NCBI GenBank assembly: GCA_902624495.1
Contig: CACNYH010000001.1
Span: 1 to 64,000, forward strand
DNA length: 64,000 bases
From: an uncultured Pelagibacteraceae bacterium
GTDB lineage: Bacteria > Pseudomonadota > Alphaproteobacteria > Pelagibacterales > Pelagibacteraceae
Direction of reading: 5' to 3'
Each line of letters begins with the position of its first letter. Position 1 is the first letter of the stretch. The translations under genes and the position numbers were made by a program. This document shows, one piece after another, positions 40,542 through 51,565 of the stretch. Under the pieces are notes generated by a model. The model searched no databases. It saw only the letters and a program-made list of their open reading frames with translations, and was not told where the DNA came from.

Positions 40542-41486
40542 TTATTTACAGTACAATTTTAAACATGCCATCCTAACAGCTACACCTAATTCAACTTGTT
40601 CTTTCACGAGACTAACATTTATGTCATCTGCTAATTTAGTATCAATCTCAACACCTCTGTTCATTGGACCAGGGTGCATTAGTAAAGCATCTTTTTTTGC
40701 AAACTTTAGTTTTTCTGGCGTTAGTCCAAAAAATTCGTAATATTCTCTCTTTGATGGAAGAAAAGATCCCTGCATTCTTTCATTTTGCAATCTTAACATC
40801 ATAACAATATCACACCCATCTAATCCTTTTTTCATATCGGTAAATGATTTAACACCTAAGTTATCTATCCCTTCGGGCATTAAAGTTTTTGGTGCAATGA
40901 CATTTACTTCTGCACCCAACATATTCATTAAATAAATGTTAGACCTAGCAACTCTTGAATGAAGAATGTCTCCGCATATTGCAATTTTTAATCCCTCAAT
41001 GTTACCTTTTCTATTAATAATTGTTAAAGCATCAAGTAAGGCTTGTGTAGGGTGTTCTCTCCTTCCATCACCTGCATTGATGACCGTACAATTTACTTTT
41101 TGTGAAAGAAGATTTGGTGCACCCGAGTCTTGATGTCTTATAACAATAATGTCAGGATGCATGGCATTTAATGTCATGGCAGTGTCAATTAATGTTTCAC
41201 CTTTTTTTAATGCAGAGTTACCCATATTCATCGTCATTACGTCCGCTCCTAGTCTTTTTCCAGCTAAATCAAATGAACTCTGTGTCCTTGTAGAAGGTTC
41301 AAAAAATAAGTTTATTTGAGTTTTTCCCCTAAGGACATCTAGTTTTTTAGAACTTCCTCTGTTTAATTTTATGAAGGATTTTGCTTCGTTTAAAATCTCT
41401 TTTGCCTCGAGAACTGATAAATTTTGAATACCTAATAGATGTTTGGGAGTGTTTTTAATAGCTGTAACTTTTTTTTCAGTTGCCAT
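40542..41486 (-). CDS. pyrB: aspartate carbamoyltransferase catalytic subunit
   Basis: Condenses carbamoyl phosphate and aspartate, the committed pyrimidine step. 314 residues from ATG 41486; a TTG at 41495 would add only three residues. Carbamoyl phosphate site [20 protein letters not shown] (about 58-77), [12 protein letters not shown] (about 140-151), and [12 protein letters not shown] near 265. No pyrI regulatory gene follows; instead a degenerate pyrC homologue does, as in the Pseudomonas-type complex. Confidence 0.97.
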   Translation of the reverse strand: MATEKKVTAIKNTPKHLLGIQNLSVLEAKEILNEAKSFIKLNRGSSKKLDVLRGKTQINLFFEPSTRTQSSFDLAGKRLGADVMTMNMGNSALKKGETLIDTAMTLNAMHPDIIVIRHQDSGAPNLLSQKVNCTVINAGDGRREHPTQALLDALTIINRKGNIEGLKIAICGDILHSRVARSNIYLMNMLGAEVNVIAPKTLMPEGIDNLGVKSFTDMKKGLDGCDIVMMLRLQNERMQGSFLPSKREYYEFFGLTPEKLKFAKKDALLMHPGPMNRGVEIDTKLADDINVSLVKEQVELGVAVRMACLKLYCK

Positions 41487-41521
41487 TAAAATCAACTCTA
41501 TAGGCCTTTTACTATATTATA

Positions 41522-41986
41522 TCAAGTATTTTTTTTATGATAATAATCTAGAATCCCTTGAAGTATAAATTGAGCAGAATTCTCGTCTAATTTCTTCACT
41601 TTTTTTGATGAATTAATTGCTAAATCATTAGATAGATTAAAGGCTCCCTGGCTAGATAGTCTCTCATCCCATAAAGTGATATTTTCTGTAATATCTTTTG
41701 AAAGATTTTTAGCTAGATCTTTGGCTGATTGTGAAGAAGGCCCTTCCGTTCCATCCATATTAATTGGATTACCTATGACTATTCCGTCAATGTCATATTC
41801 TTCGAAAATTTTCTTAATTTGATCAACTAGGTCTTTATAATTTTCTTTAATAATCGTGGTGTATGGCGTAGCTACAATTTTATTTTCATCTGATAGAGCT
41901 ATTCCTATTCTTTTGCCGCCAGGATCAATACCTATTAATCTTGATTTTTTCTTGGTTTTTTCAATAAATACGTCAATATCGAGCAT
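41522..41986 (-). CDS. ruvX: RuvX/YqgF family nuclease
   Basis: RNase H-fold nuclease; in E. coli YqgF takes part in 16S rRNA 5'/3' processing, and a Holliday junction role is proposed. 154 residues. First Asp in RLIGIDPGGKRIGIALSD (about 16-33), GIVIGNPINMDGTEGPSSQ (about 69-87), LWDERLSSQGA with the next acidic residue, and LDENSAQFILQGILD at the end. First gene of the minus-strand pyr block; divergent from gatC by 51 bases. Confidence 0.93.
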   Translation of the reverse strand: MLDIDVFIEKTKKKSRLIGIDPGGKRIGIALSDENKIVATPYTTIIKENYKDLVDQIKKIFEEYDIDGIVIGNPINMDGTEGPSSQSAKDLAKNLSKDITENITLWDERLSSQGAFNLSNDLAINSSKKVKKLDENSAQFILQGILDYYHKKNT

Positions 41987-42037
41987 GAAATTTACCTAAT
42001 TTGTGATAAAACACATTTAAATTAACTTATTGCACAA

Positions 42038-42324
42038 ATGTCCTTAGATAAAGAGAAAATTAAACATGTAGCAAAATTAGCTCGAATTTCAGTTGATGAA
42101 GCTAAAGTAGATAGCTTAACCAAAGATTTAAACTCAATTTTCAAGTTTATTGAACAATTAAATGAACTGAATACTGATAAAGTTGAACCATTAACATCGA
42201 TTTTAAACCAGTCTTTGAGATCAAGGAAAGACGAAATCAGTGATGGCAAGATAAGAGAAAAAATTCTTAAAAATTCTCCAAAAAAAAATGAGGAGTTTTT
42301 TGTAGTTCCAAAGGTGGTTGAGTA

Positions 42325-42325
<1 letters not shown>
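42038..42325 (+). CDS. gatC: aspartyl/glutamyl-tRNA amidotransferase subunit C
   Basis: Small linker subunit wrapping GatA and GatB. 95 residues. [18 protein letters not shown] at the start and LREDxxxxS-type middle ([12 protein letters not shown]) with the C-terminal FFVVPKVVE typical of GatC. Its stop overlaps the gatA ATG (TAATG). Confidence 0.96.
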
Positions 42326-43778
<1,453 letters not shown>

Positions 43779-43782
<4 letters not shown>

Positions 43783-45248
43783 GCAAAGAAAAATTTGATT
43801 ATTTTATAAATGGTGAGAAAGGGAAGTATGAAGTAGTTATAGGTCTAGAAGTTCATGCTCAAGTCCTTTCTAATTCTAAACTTTTTTCAGGCTCCTCAAC
43901 TAAATTCGGAGCTGATCCTAACAAACAAGTAAGTTTAATTGACTCTGCTTTTCCCGGAATGCTACCAGTTATCAATGAGGAGTGCGTGAAACAAGCTGTA
44001 AGAACAGGCTTAGGTTTAAATGCAAAAATAAATAATTATTCAGTATTCGATAGAAAAAATTATTTTTATGCAGATCTTCCACAGGGCTACCAGATTTCCC
44101 AATATAAAAATCCTATTGTTGGTGAAGGAAAAGTTTTACTGGATATGCCTTATGGTTCAAAAGAAATTGGAATTGAAAGGCTTCATTTAGAACAGGACGC
44201 AGGTAAAAGTATCCATGATATGGATCCTTCAAGCACCTATGTTGATTTAAATCGTTCTGGAATAGCTTTAATGGAAATCGTTAGCAAACCCCATCTTCGT
44301 TCGCCCGATGAAGTAAATGCTTACATAAAAAAATTAAGAACCATTATGAGATACTTGGGTACATGTGATGGCAATATGCAAGAAGGTTCATTAAGAGCAG
44401 ATGTAAATGTATCAGTAAGAAAAGTAGGCGATAAAAATTTCGGCACAAGATGTGAAATTAAAAATGTAAATTCAATTAAATTTATGCAAATGGCGATTGA
44501 ATATGAGGCTAATCGACAGGTTGAATTACTAGAAGATGGAAAAGAGATAGATCAAGAAACAAGATTATTTGATACAAAAAAAAATGAAACAAGATCAATG
44601 AGATCAAAAGAAGATGCTCACGATTATAGATACTTTCCTGATCCAGATCTTTTACCCTTAAAACTTGAACAAAAATTAATTGATGATTTAAAAAAATCTT
44701 TGCCTGAGTTGCCAGATAATAAGAAGGAGAGATTTATTCAAGAATATGGGCTTAACTCATACGAAGCAAACGTATTGGTTTCTGAAAAAGAAATCTCTGA
44801 TTATTATGAGGAAGTTGCAAAATTATCTGACAAAAAACTAGCAGCTACATGGATGATGGGTGATTTATTTGCAATGCTCAACGACAAAGGACTTAATATT
44901 TCTAACTCACCAATTTCTGCTAAAAATTTTGCTGAGTTAGTACAATCAATTAAATCTGGAGAGATTTCAGGAAGAATAGCAAAAGAAGTTTTCGAAATTA
45001 TGGTTGAAAGCGGTGATAACCCAAAAAAAATCATAGAGTCAAAAGGGATGAAACAACAAAGCGATCCTAAAGAATTAGAGAAAATGATTAATGAAATACT
45101 ATCAAAAAACAAAGATAAAGTTGATCAATATAAAGCTGGAAAAGAAAAATTGTTTGGTTTTTTTGTTGGACAGGTTATGAAATTATCTGGCGGGAAAGCA
45201 AACCCTCAATTGACAAATGAAATTCTAAAAAAACTTTTAAAAGGCTAA
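43779..45248 (+). CDS. gatB: aspartyl/glutamyl-tRNA amidotransferase subunit B
   Basis: Kinase/amidotransferase subunit that binds the misacylated tRNA. 489 residues from ATG 43779, which overlaps the gatA stop. [20 protein letters not shown] near the start, [20 protein letters not shown] near 90, [11 protein letters not shown] near 165, and a C-terminal helical/YqeY-like tail domain (about 335-489). The complete gatCAB set implies indirect synthesis of at least one of Gln-tRNA and Asn-tRNA. Confidence 0.98.
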
Positions 45249-45250
45249 TT

Positions 45251-45904
45251 ATGCCTAAATCATTAGATTTAACAGATAATCTTGAAAAATATATCGTTGA
45301 CCACTCTGAAGATCTATCGGATATCCAAAAAGAAATCTTAGATTACAATTTAAGTCTTGGTGACCAAAAGAAATTACAAATATCTATTTCACAAGCACAA
45401 TTCCTTCAAACATTAATTAAGATATCTGATATCAAAAAAGTTTTAGAAATTGGAAGTTTTACAGGTTTTAGTGCTTTATCAATGGCATTATCATTACCTG
45501 AAGATGGATTTTTAATTAGCTTAGATAAAAATACTGAATTTAGCAAAAAAGCAAAAACCTTTTACGATAAGGCTAATGCAAATAAAATTACACAAATTAT
45601 AAAGCCAGCAATTGAGAGTTTAAAAGATTTAGAAAATTCTAAACGAAAATTTGATCTAGTTTTTATTGATGCAGATAAAGAAAATTATGTAAATTATTAT
45701 GAAAAAAGCATTGAATTGATTGATAAAAATGGACTTATTATAATTGATAATGTTTTGTGGCATGGTGAGGTGGCTGATAAATCAAATAATGATAAATTTA
45801 CAAAAATTATTAAAGATTTTAACAAACATATTAAAGATGATAATAGAGTGACAAAAAATATTCTTCCTATAGGCGATGGATTAACAATTTGTATTAAAAA
45901 ATAA
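45251..45904 (+). CDS. SAM-dependent O-methyltransferase (COMT-like, Methyltransf_3 family)
   Basis: 217 residues. SAM site VLEIGSFTGFSALSMALSL (about 64-82), acidic loop at LISLDKN, metal-binding region FDLVFIDADKENYVNYYE (about 134-151), and IIIDNVLWHGEVAD (about 161-174), matching bacterial cation-dependent O-methyltransferases. The substrate is unknown; some relatives act on tRNA (TrmR) and others on catechols. It starts two bases after gatB and overlaps trhO by one base, so it is co-transcribed with translation genes. Confidence 0.85.
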   Translation: MPKSLDLTDNLEKYIVDHSEDLSDIQKEILDYNLSLGDQKKLQISISQAQFLQTLIKISDIKKVLEIGSFTGFSALSMALSLPEDGFLISLDKNTEFSKKAKTFYDKANANKITQIIKPAIESLKDLENSKRKFDLVFIDADKENYVNYYEKSIELIDKNGLIIIDNVLWHGEVADKSNNDKFTKIIKDFNKHIKDDNRVTKNILPIGDGLTICIKK

Positions 45905-46815
45905 TGTTTACTGTTTTTGGATTTTATAAGTTTAAAAAGATTAAATCTTTAAAGAAATTTAGATCTTTATTCCAATCGGAATTCCTTAATAATAAAGTCA
46001 GAGGGACCTTAATACTTTCTGCAGAAGGTATTAATGGTACAATTGCAGGACAAAAAAAATCGATTTTGAAAATAAAAAACTTATTAAAAAAAAGATTAAA
46101 GTTTATTAAGTTTGATAGTAGTAATCATTCTACAAGCAGGTTTCAACCATTTCATCAAGGAAAAGTTAAGATAAAGAAAGAAGTTGTACCTATCGGTTTA
46201 AAGATTGATAAAAAAAACAAAAAACAAAATAAATATCTCTCAGGTAATTCTTGGAATAGATTGATATCTAAAAAAGAAACTTTAGTTGTTGATGCAAGAA
46301 AGTCATTTGAATTTAAAGTGGGTACTTTTAAAAAGGCTATTAATCCTAATATCACTAACTTTAGGGATTTTCCAAAATATTTACAAAAGATAAATAAAAA
46401 CAAACCAGTTGCTATGTTTTGTACAGGTGGCATTAGATGTGAAAAAGCATCTGTTTATTTAAAACAAAAAGGTTTCAAAAACGTTTTTCAATTAAAAGGT
46501 GGTATCCTTAATTATCTAGATAAAGTTGAGAAGAAAAATAGTTTGTGGAAAGGAGAGTGCTTCGTATTTGATAATAGAGTGTCAGTTAAACATGGATTAA
46601 AGCAAGGTTCTTTCTCGGTTTGTGGCGGTTGTAGAACACCCATTTCACCTTTGGACAAGAGATCAAAGATGTATGAAAGAGGTGTTTCTTGTCATAATTG
46701 TTATAAAAATCTCACAGAAAGTCAAAAGACTAGATTTAGAATGAGACAGAAACAAATTAATGTTGCTAAAAGCAAAGGTATCAAGCATATGTTTCAGAGA
46801 GAGTATACCTTATGA
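45904..46815 (+). CDS. trhO: tRNA uridine 5-hydroxylase TrhO (YceA/UPF0176, rhodanese)
   Basis: Makes 5-hydroxyuridine at the tRNA wobble position with O2 in studied bacteria. 303 residues. An N-terminal acylphosphatase-like domain with AEGINGTIAGQ (about 40-50), then a rhodanese domain with catalytic Cys in FCTGGIRCEKASVYL (about 176-190), and a Cys-rich C-terminal part (CGGCRTPISPLDK and CHNCYKNL). Overlaps the MATE gene by four bases. Confidence 0.92.
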   Translation: MFTVFGFYKFKKIKSLKKFRSLFQSEFLNNKVRGTLILSAEGINGTIAGQKKSILKIKNLLKKRLKFIKFDSSNHSTSRFQPFHQGKVKIKKEVVPIGLKIDKKNKKQNKYLSGNSWNRLISKKETLVVDARKSFEFKVGTFKKAINPNITNFRDFPKYLQKINKNKPVAMFCTGGIRCEKASVYLKQKGFKNVFQLKGGILNYLDKVEKKNSLWKGECFVFDNRVSVKHGLKQGSFSVCGGCRTPISPLDKRSKMYERGVSCHNCYKNLTESQKTRFRMRQKQINVAKSKGIKHMFQREYTL

Positions 46816-48170
46816 AATCAATAAATTTAGTGGGTGAACCAATAATCGATTTGCTTAAAAAAATCGCAATACCAGCGAGCACCGGAACACTTTTTCAAAC
46901 TCTTTATAATATTGTAGATACTTTTTTTGCAGGAAAAATATCTGCAAACGCGTTAGCAGCTATAGCAAAATCTTTTCCTTTATATTTTATAATTATTGCT
47001 ACAGGAGTAGGTATCGTTTCAGCTTCAAATGCTCTAATAAGTAACTCGCTCGGCGCAAAAGAAGATCGTACTGCATCTTTATATGTGGCTCAATCACTTC
47101 TTTATTCTGTCTTTGTTTCAATTTTAGTAACCATAGTTGGCTTATCTTTTTCAGATGATCTCTTGAGATTTATGGGCTCAGATCAAGAAACAATAAAATT
47201 AGCTACAGATTATTTAAACATTATTTTTTTTGCTACTTTTATTTTTTTAATTCAGATCTCTTTAAATGGAGCGCTAAATGCTCAAGGTGATACTAAAAGT
47301 TATAGAAACGTTTTAATAGTTAGTTTCTTCTTAAATATTGGACTTAATCCCTTATTTATTTTTGGCTTAGGACCTATTCCAGCTTTTGGTATTGCAGGAC
47401 TTGCAATAGCAACAGTAATCGCTCAACTTTTAGGATTAATTTATTTAGCCTACAAAGTTTATTGCTGTGAACTAAAACAGTATTTAGGTCCTCAATGTTT
47501 TCTCCCAAAATTCGATTTAATCAAAAATCTTACTAATCAATCTGTGCCAATGATGATGAATATGTTTATGATTGGCTTAGGTATTTATAATATTTTATTT
47601 TTTGTAAGTAAATTTGGATACCTTGCTGCAGCTGGTTATGGTTCAGCTCTAAGAATTGAACAAATTCTTTTATTACCAGTAATTGGACTTAATACAGCCG
47701 TTCTAACAATTGCAGGTCAAAATTTTGGAGCTAAACTTTTCGATAGAGTGGATGAGTCTTACACTAAAGCAATTATGGTTGGCTCATTATTTATGATTTT
47801 AGCAGGGGTTATTGTCTTTTTATTAGCTGATAATATTGTTTCAATTTTCACTGATAATCAGGAAGTGATAGATTTTGGGGCTGATTATTTAAAAGTAGCA
47901 GCCTTTATTGGACCTGTGTATCCTGTTTTTTTTATAACTAATGCTTTGTTTCAAGCAATTAAAAAGCCGATTTATACAGTAATAATAACTTTCTCGAGAC
48001 TTGTGTTGCTACCGTTTTCTACAATGTCAGTTGTGGTATTTATTTTAAATGGCAGTTTCAAAGATTTATTTTTAGGTTTATTCTTTATAAATTGGACATT
48101 TGGGATTTTAGTATTTTTATTTTCAAAGTATTATATGAAAAAACTTTTTAGCAAGACAGCTAAAGTTTAA
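46812..48170 (+). CDS. MATE family efflux transporter
   Basis: Cation-coupled multidrug/metabolite exporter by family. 452 residues, about 12 membrane helices in two halves. PASTGTLFQTLYNIVDTFFA in TM1 and SLNGALNAQGDTKSYRNVLI in the first half; the second half begins VPMMMNMFMIGLGIYNI. It resembles the DinF/NorM-like bacterial branch; substrate unknown. Last gene of the gatC operon, converging on the permease gene with a two-base gap. Confidence 0.93.
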   Translation: MKSINLVGEPIIDLLKKIAIPASTGTLFQTLYNIVDTFFAGKISANALAAIAKSFPLYFIIIATGVGIVSASNALISNSLGAKEDRTASLYVAQSLLYSVFVSILVTIVGLSFSDDLLRFMGSDQETIKLATDYLNIIFFATFIFLIQISLNGALNAQGDTKSYRNVLIVSFFLNIGLNPLFIFGLGPIPAFGIAGLAIATVIAQLLGLIYLAYKVYCCELKQYLGPQCFLPKFDLIKNLTNQSVPMMMNMFMIGLGIYNILFFVSKFGYLAAAGYGSALRIEQILLLPVIGLNTAVLTIAGQNFGAKLFDRVDESYTKAIMVGSLFMILAGVIVFLLADNIVSIFTDNQEVIDFGADYLKVAAFIGPVYPVFFITNALFQAIKKPIYTVIITFSRLVLLPFSTMSVVVFILNGSFKDLFLGLFFINWTFGILVFLFSKYYMKKLFSKTAKV

Positions 48171-48172
48171 AA

Positions 48173-48907
48173 TTATTTGTATTCTAGTTTATTCTCTAAT
48201 TTTCTCACAAAATAAGATACTACTAAGATTAGCACTAAGTATTCCAAAATTAAAAAAGTGTATATTTCTAGAGGTCTGTAGGTAGTAGTGACTAGCTCAT
48301 TAGCTTTTCTTGTTAAATCTCCTATACCTATAATTGATACTAGAGAGGACATTTTTAATACATAAACAAATTGATTTCCCATGGCTGGTAATACAACTTT
48401 AATCGCTTGCGGAAGAATTACCAATCTCATCTTTCTCCAGAAATCCATTCCTAAAGACTCTGAGACTTCATGTTGACCTTTTGAAATTGAATTAATTCCT
48501 GCTCTAAAAATTTCTGCTTGAAACGCACTCTCACTAATAGTCAAAGCTATTATTCCAGATACAAATGGCGAGAAACTTACTCCAATCATGATTGGAAGGC
48601 CATAATAAATCCAAAGAATTAAAACTAACAAAGGGATGGCTCTAACAATTTCTACGTATGTTATGTTAAAATAAGTTAAGAATTTATTATTTGACAATGA
48701 AGGTAGAGCAACTATCAAACCGATAATCATAGCTAGAATGATTGAAACTACTGAAATATAAATCGTAGTTGTAATTCCACTAATTAAAAATTTAAGATTA
48801 GTTAAACCATCTATATTATCTGGACTAAGAATATACCAACCCCATTCATAGTTAGAACTACATCCTTGAAGCAAAAATAGAATAGAAATTATTTTTAAAA
48901 ATTTCAC
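48173..48907 (-). CDS. polar amino acid ABC transporter permease (HisM/GlnP family) with lipobox-like N-terminus
   Basis: Inner-membrane permease of a binding-protein-dependent importer; 244 residues, GTG start at 48907. The HAAQ-type core starts at GITTTIYISVVSIILAMIIG (about 43-62); the ATPase-docking EAA loop is ISESAFQAEIFRAGINSISK with GQHEVSESLGM (about 125-155), followed by VLPQAIKVVLPAMGNQFV. The odd part is the first 19 residues, a hydrophobic stretch ending LLQGCSS, which resembles a lipoprotein signal. It follows its binding protein gene by 41 bases; no ATPase gene is beside it. Confidence 0.9.
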   Translation of the reverse strand: MKFLKIISILFLLQGCSSNYEWGWYILSPDNIDGLTNLKFLISGITTTIYISVVSIILAMIIGLIVALPSLSNNKFLTYFNITYVEIVRAIPLLVLILWIYYGLPIMIGVSFSPFVSGIIALTISESAFQAEIFRAGINSISKGQHEVSESLGMDFWRKMRLVILPQAIKVVLPAMGNQFVYVLKMSSLVSIIGIGDLTRKANELVTTTYRPLEIYTFLILEYLVLILVVSYFVRKLENKLEYK

Positions 48908-48948
48908 TAATTGACTATATTTGTAAATGGGAGGTATTGAAACTTAAA

Positions 48949-49719
48949 TTATAAGCTTTTTAGATCGTACTTTGCCAATAAAGTTTTAAAAAATCCGGAT
49001 GATTTCTTTTTCTTAATCCAATTGCTGACGTAATCATTCCACACTTTGTCACCTTTTGGAACCATCATAGCTAAAAATGCTGGATTTTTTCCTCCATCAG
49101 GAACTATAGCTAATTGAGGATATTTAATAACTAGTTTGTTTGCTTCTGTTGAACTTGTTATATTTCCATCAGCTCTTCCCGCTAAAACTTCTTGAAAGTC
49201 TCTTGCAGGAGCTTCAACTGACTGAAGTTTTGATTTTGGAAAAAATTCTTTTGCTTTTTCTTCCTGAGATGTTCCTAACGTTGTAGCTATTGTAACACTA
49301 CTATTATTTAAAGACTCCCAAGTTGAAAATTTTTTTAAATTCTTTTTTAAAACAAGTGGGACTGTTGCATACTTGTAATATGTAGTGGTAAATCCGGCTA
49401 CTTCTGCTCTTTTTGGTGTTTTGGTAACACTTGTTGATATATCGTATCTATCAGCTGTTATTCCTGCAACAATAGTTTTCCACTCTGCAGGCACAAATTT
49501 CACTTTCACGCCTAAATCTTTAGCTAGCTCATTCATCACATCAATATCAAATCCTTTGTACTTGTTCGTTTTTGGATCTTTCATTGACATTGGATCCCAG
49601 TCTCCTGTCGTACCAACTCTTAACTCTCCACTTTTTTTGATTGCGTCTAGTTTAGATGCTGCTTGAGCACTTGTTGTTACAAGTAATACCAATAATATTG
49701 AAAAAATTTTTTTAATCAC
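48949..49719 (-). CDS. periplasmic substrate-binding protein, SBP_bac_3 family (amino acid or cyclohexadienyl dehydratase-like)
   Basis: 256 residues, GTG start at 49719. Signal peptide [20 protein letters not shown] (1-20). Then [34 protein letters not shown] and [20 protein letters not shown], typical of family 3 solute-binding proteins. The GTTGDW segment resembles the PheC/cyclohexadienyl dehydratase branch, but the permease gene next door argues for transport. Ligand unknown. Divergent from umuD. Confidence 0.9.
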   Translation of the reverse strand: MIKKIFSILLVLLVTTSAQAASKLDAIKKSGELRVGTTGDWDPMSMKDPKTNKYKGFDIDVMNELAKDLGVKVKFVPAEWKTIVAGITADRYDISTSVTKTPKRAEVAGFTTTYYKYATVPLVLKKNLKKFSTWESLNNSSVTIATTLGTSQEEKAKEFFPKSKLQSVEAPARDFQEVLAGRADGNITSSTEANKLVIKYPQLAIVPDGGKNPAFLAMMVPKGDKVWNDYVSNWIKKKKSSGFFKTLLAKYDLKSL

Positions 49720-49794
49720 GTTATGTTATTAGCTAATCTCTCTCTTTTTTTCGATTTGCAATTTGACCCACTTTAACAACCTTTTGAAAAGGGG

Positions 49795-49824
49795 TTGACT
49801 GAAAGGTAGTTTATCAGCTATAAA
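49795..49824 (+). promoter_or_regulatory. promoter of umuD-umuC
   Basis: TTGACT (49795-49800) and TATAAA (49819-49824) are separated by 18 bases, the best sigma-70-type match seen in the window. The expected transcription start (about 49831) falls inside the LexA box, leaving a leader of roughly 13 bases before the umuD ATG. Confidence 0.75.
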
Positions 49825-49839
49825 GAACAAAACAAGAAC
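49825..49839 (+). promoter_or_regulatory. LexA (SOS) operator, GAAC-N7-GAAC
   Basis: GAAC-AAAACAA-GAAC is an exact match to the alphaproteobacterial LexA direct repeat (GTTC-N7-GTTC on the opposite strand). It adjoins the -10 box and covers the predicted start of transcription, so bound LexA would block initiation. lexA itself is not in the window. Confidence 0.85.
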
Positions 49840-49843
49840 ATTT

Positions 49844-50239
49844 ATGAAGTTAACAATACCTTATTATTTACATAAAGTGGGAGCTGGTTTTCCTTCTCCG
49901 GCAACAGATTATATTGAGGACGATATAGATCTAAACTCTCATCTCATAACAAATGCACCAGCTACGTTCATCATTAGAGTGCAAGGTAAATCTATGACTA
50001 ATGTGGGCATATATGACGGCGATCTATTAATAGTGGATAAAAGCTTAAATCCAAAAAATTTCTCCACTGTTATAGCAAATATCAACGAAGAACTTGTAGT
50101 CAAAACTCTGGTTAAAAGTAAGGGCAACAACTACTTAACATCAGGTTCAAAAAACACATCGGATCGAATTAATTTAACAGATAATCCAGAAATAATAATT
50201 TGGGGAGTAGTAACATATGTCATACACAAACAGCAGTAG
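49844..50239 (+). CDS. umuD: DNA polymerase V accessory subunit UmuD
   Basis: S24-family self-cleaving protein that becomes the UmuD' subunit of the translesion polymerase. 131 residues. Cleavage site [12 protein letters not shown] with predicted cut between Ala14 and Gly15; catalytic Ser50 in QGKSMTN and Lys87 in LVVKTL. The N-terminal arm is about ten residues shorter than in E. coli (Cys24-Gly25). There is no DNA-binding domain, which rules out LexA. The ATG lies four bases after the LexA box; Shine-Dalgarno is poor. umuC starts 23 bases before its stop codon ends. Confidence 0.93.
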   Translation: MKLTIPYYLHKVGAGFPSPATDYIEDDIDLNSHLITNAPATFIIRVQGKSMTNVGIYDGDLLIVDKSLNPKNFSTVIANINEELVVKTLVKSKGNNYLTSGSKNTSDRINLTDNPEIIIWGVVTYVIHKQQ

Positions 50240-51494
50240 AAAAAAAGTTGCATTAATTGACTGTAATTCATTTTATGTTTCTTGCGAAAGATTATTTAAT
50301 CCTAAAATACAAAATGTACCAGTTGTGGTGCTATCTAATAATGATGGATGTGTAATATCCAGATCTACTGAAGCAAAAAAACTTGGAATAAGAATGGGTG
50401 AACCATATTTTAAAGTTAAAGATTTAGTTAAAAAAAACAACGTTCAGATATTTTCTTCGAACTATGCATTATATGGAGATCTTTCTAGACGAGTGATGAA
50501 AGTTTTAAAAGGTTTTACTGATAAAATTGAAATCTATTCTATAGACGAAGCATTTTTAGATTTATCGCATATCAAAGATGAACAAGTCGAAGAATATGGA
50601 AAACAAATAAGAGAAAGAGTTTTAAAATGGACGGGAATACCAACAAGTGTAGGAATTTCAAATACAAAAACTTTAAGTAAAGTTGCAAATCATATTGCCA
50701 AAAAAAATAAAGCAGGAGTGGTATTTCTAAAAGAAAATATAGATAATATACTAAAAGATTTTGATATTGCAGATGTATGGGGAGTTGGAAGACAGTTATC
50801 AAAACTATATATTAAAAATGGAATAGACAATGCTTATAAACTAAAAAATATTTCAAACACATGGGTTAAGAAAAGTACTAATGTTTTAGGTGCGAAAACA
50901 GTAATGGAGTTAAGAGGGATTCCTTGTATAGATTTAGAAACTGAGGAAACAAGAAGAAAAAGCTGTTGTGTATCAAGATCGTTTGGAAAAAAAGTTGAGA
51001 GTTTAGATAAATTAAAAGAGTCTATAACTACTCATTGTTTAAATGCAGCAGAAAAAATAAGAACAGATAAACAAACTACGCGAGCTGTCACTATATTTAT
51101 AAGAACAAGTCCATTTGATAAAAATAGAAAATACTATTCAAATTCTATTACTATTGAATTGCCGGTGGCAACTAATAACAGTATTGAACTTGTAAAAACT
51201 GCAATTAGCGGACTGGGAAAGATTTATAAATATGGTTATTTCTATCAAAAAGCTGGAATTATTTTATCTAAGCTTAGAGACGCTTCTGAAAAAGAGCTAA
51301 ATTTATTAGCACCAATTTTAGAGAATAAATCTCAACCATTAATGAGAGCAATCGATTTTACCAATGCAAAATATGGACGAAATGCAATCAGTATAGCTCA
51401 AGCTGGTATAAGTAACGATTGGAAAATGAGAAGAGAACACTCATCTAGAATAGATACAGCTTCATTTGACTTCCTACCTAAAATAAATATATAA
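50217..51494 (+). CDS. umuC: DNA polymerase V catalytic subunit UmuC
   Basis: Y-family translesion polymerase. 425 residues. Palm metal sites [16 protein letters not shown] (12-27) and [12 protein letters not shown] (about 101-112); fingers [20 protein letters not shown]; little-finger domain after about 240. The C-terminus [11 protein letters not shown] matches UmuC rather than DinB. The clamp-binding motif, QLNLF in E. coli, appears here as ELNLLAP. It overlaps umuD and ends five bases before the riboswitch core begins. Confidence 0.94.
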   Translation: MSYTNSSRKKVALIDCNSFYVSCERLFNPKIQNVPVVVLSNNDGCVISRSTEAKKLGIRMGEPYFKVKDLVKKNNVQIFSSNYALYGDLSRRVMKVLKGFTDKIEIYSIDEAFLDLSHIKDEQVEEYGKQIRERVLKWTGIPTSVGISNTKTLSKVANHIAKKNKAGVVFLKENIDNILKDFDIADVWGVGRQLSKLYIKNGIDNAYKLKNISNTWVKKSTNVLGAKTVMELRGIPCIDLETEETRRKSCCVSRSFGKKVESLDKLKESITTHCLNAAEKIRTDKQTTRAVTIFIRTSPFDKNRKYYSNSITIELPVATNNSIELVKTAISGLGKIYKYGYFYQKAGIILSKLRDASEKELNLLAPILENKSQPLMRAIDFTNAKYGRNAISIAQAGISNDWKMRREHSSRIDTASFDFLPKINI

Positions 51495-51498
51495 TTTG

Positions 51499-51565
51499 TA
51501 TAAGGGGTGTCATAAAGACTGAGATCATACCCAAAGAACCTGACCGGTAATTCAGTAAGGGATAA
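51499..51565 (+). promoter_or_regulatory. TPP (thiamine pyrophosphate) riboswitch
   Basis: The THI-element core is all present in order: GGGGTGTC (51504-51511), CTGAGAT (51519-51525), ATACCC (51527-51532), GAACCTGA (51536-51543), CCGGTAATTC (51544-51553) and AGGGA (51558-51562). The P3 arm is minimal. AGGGA also sits three bases before the thiV ATG at 51566, where it would act as the ribosome binding site. This suggests translational control: TPP binding hides the start of thiV. A weak A-U P1 helix can be drawn reaching the first base of the ATG. Confidence 0.93.

Noticed and set aside
48949-49719. Cyclohexadienyl dehydratase (PheC) as the function of the binding protein
   Set aside because: The GTTGDW segment is suggestive, but the neighbouring permease gene points to a transport role; left as a possibility in the entry.
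49844-50239. LexA or phage repressor as an alternative reading of the S24-family gene
   Set aside because: There is no DNA-binding domain before the cleavage site, the FPSPA motif is that of UmuD, and umuC overlaps it.
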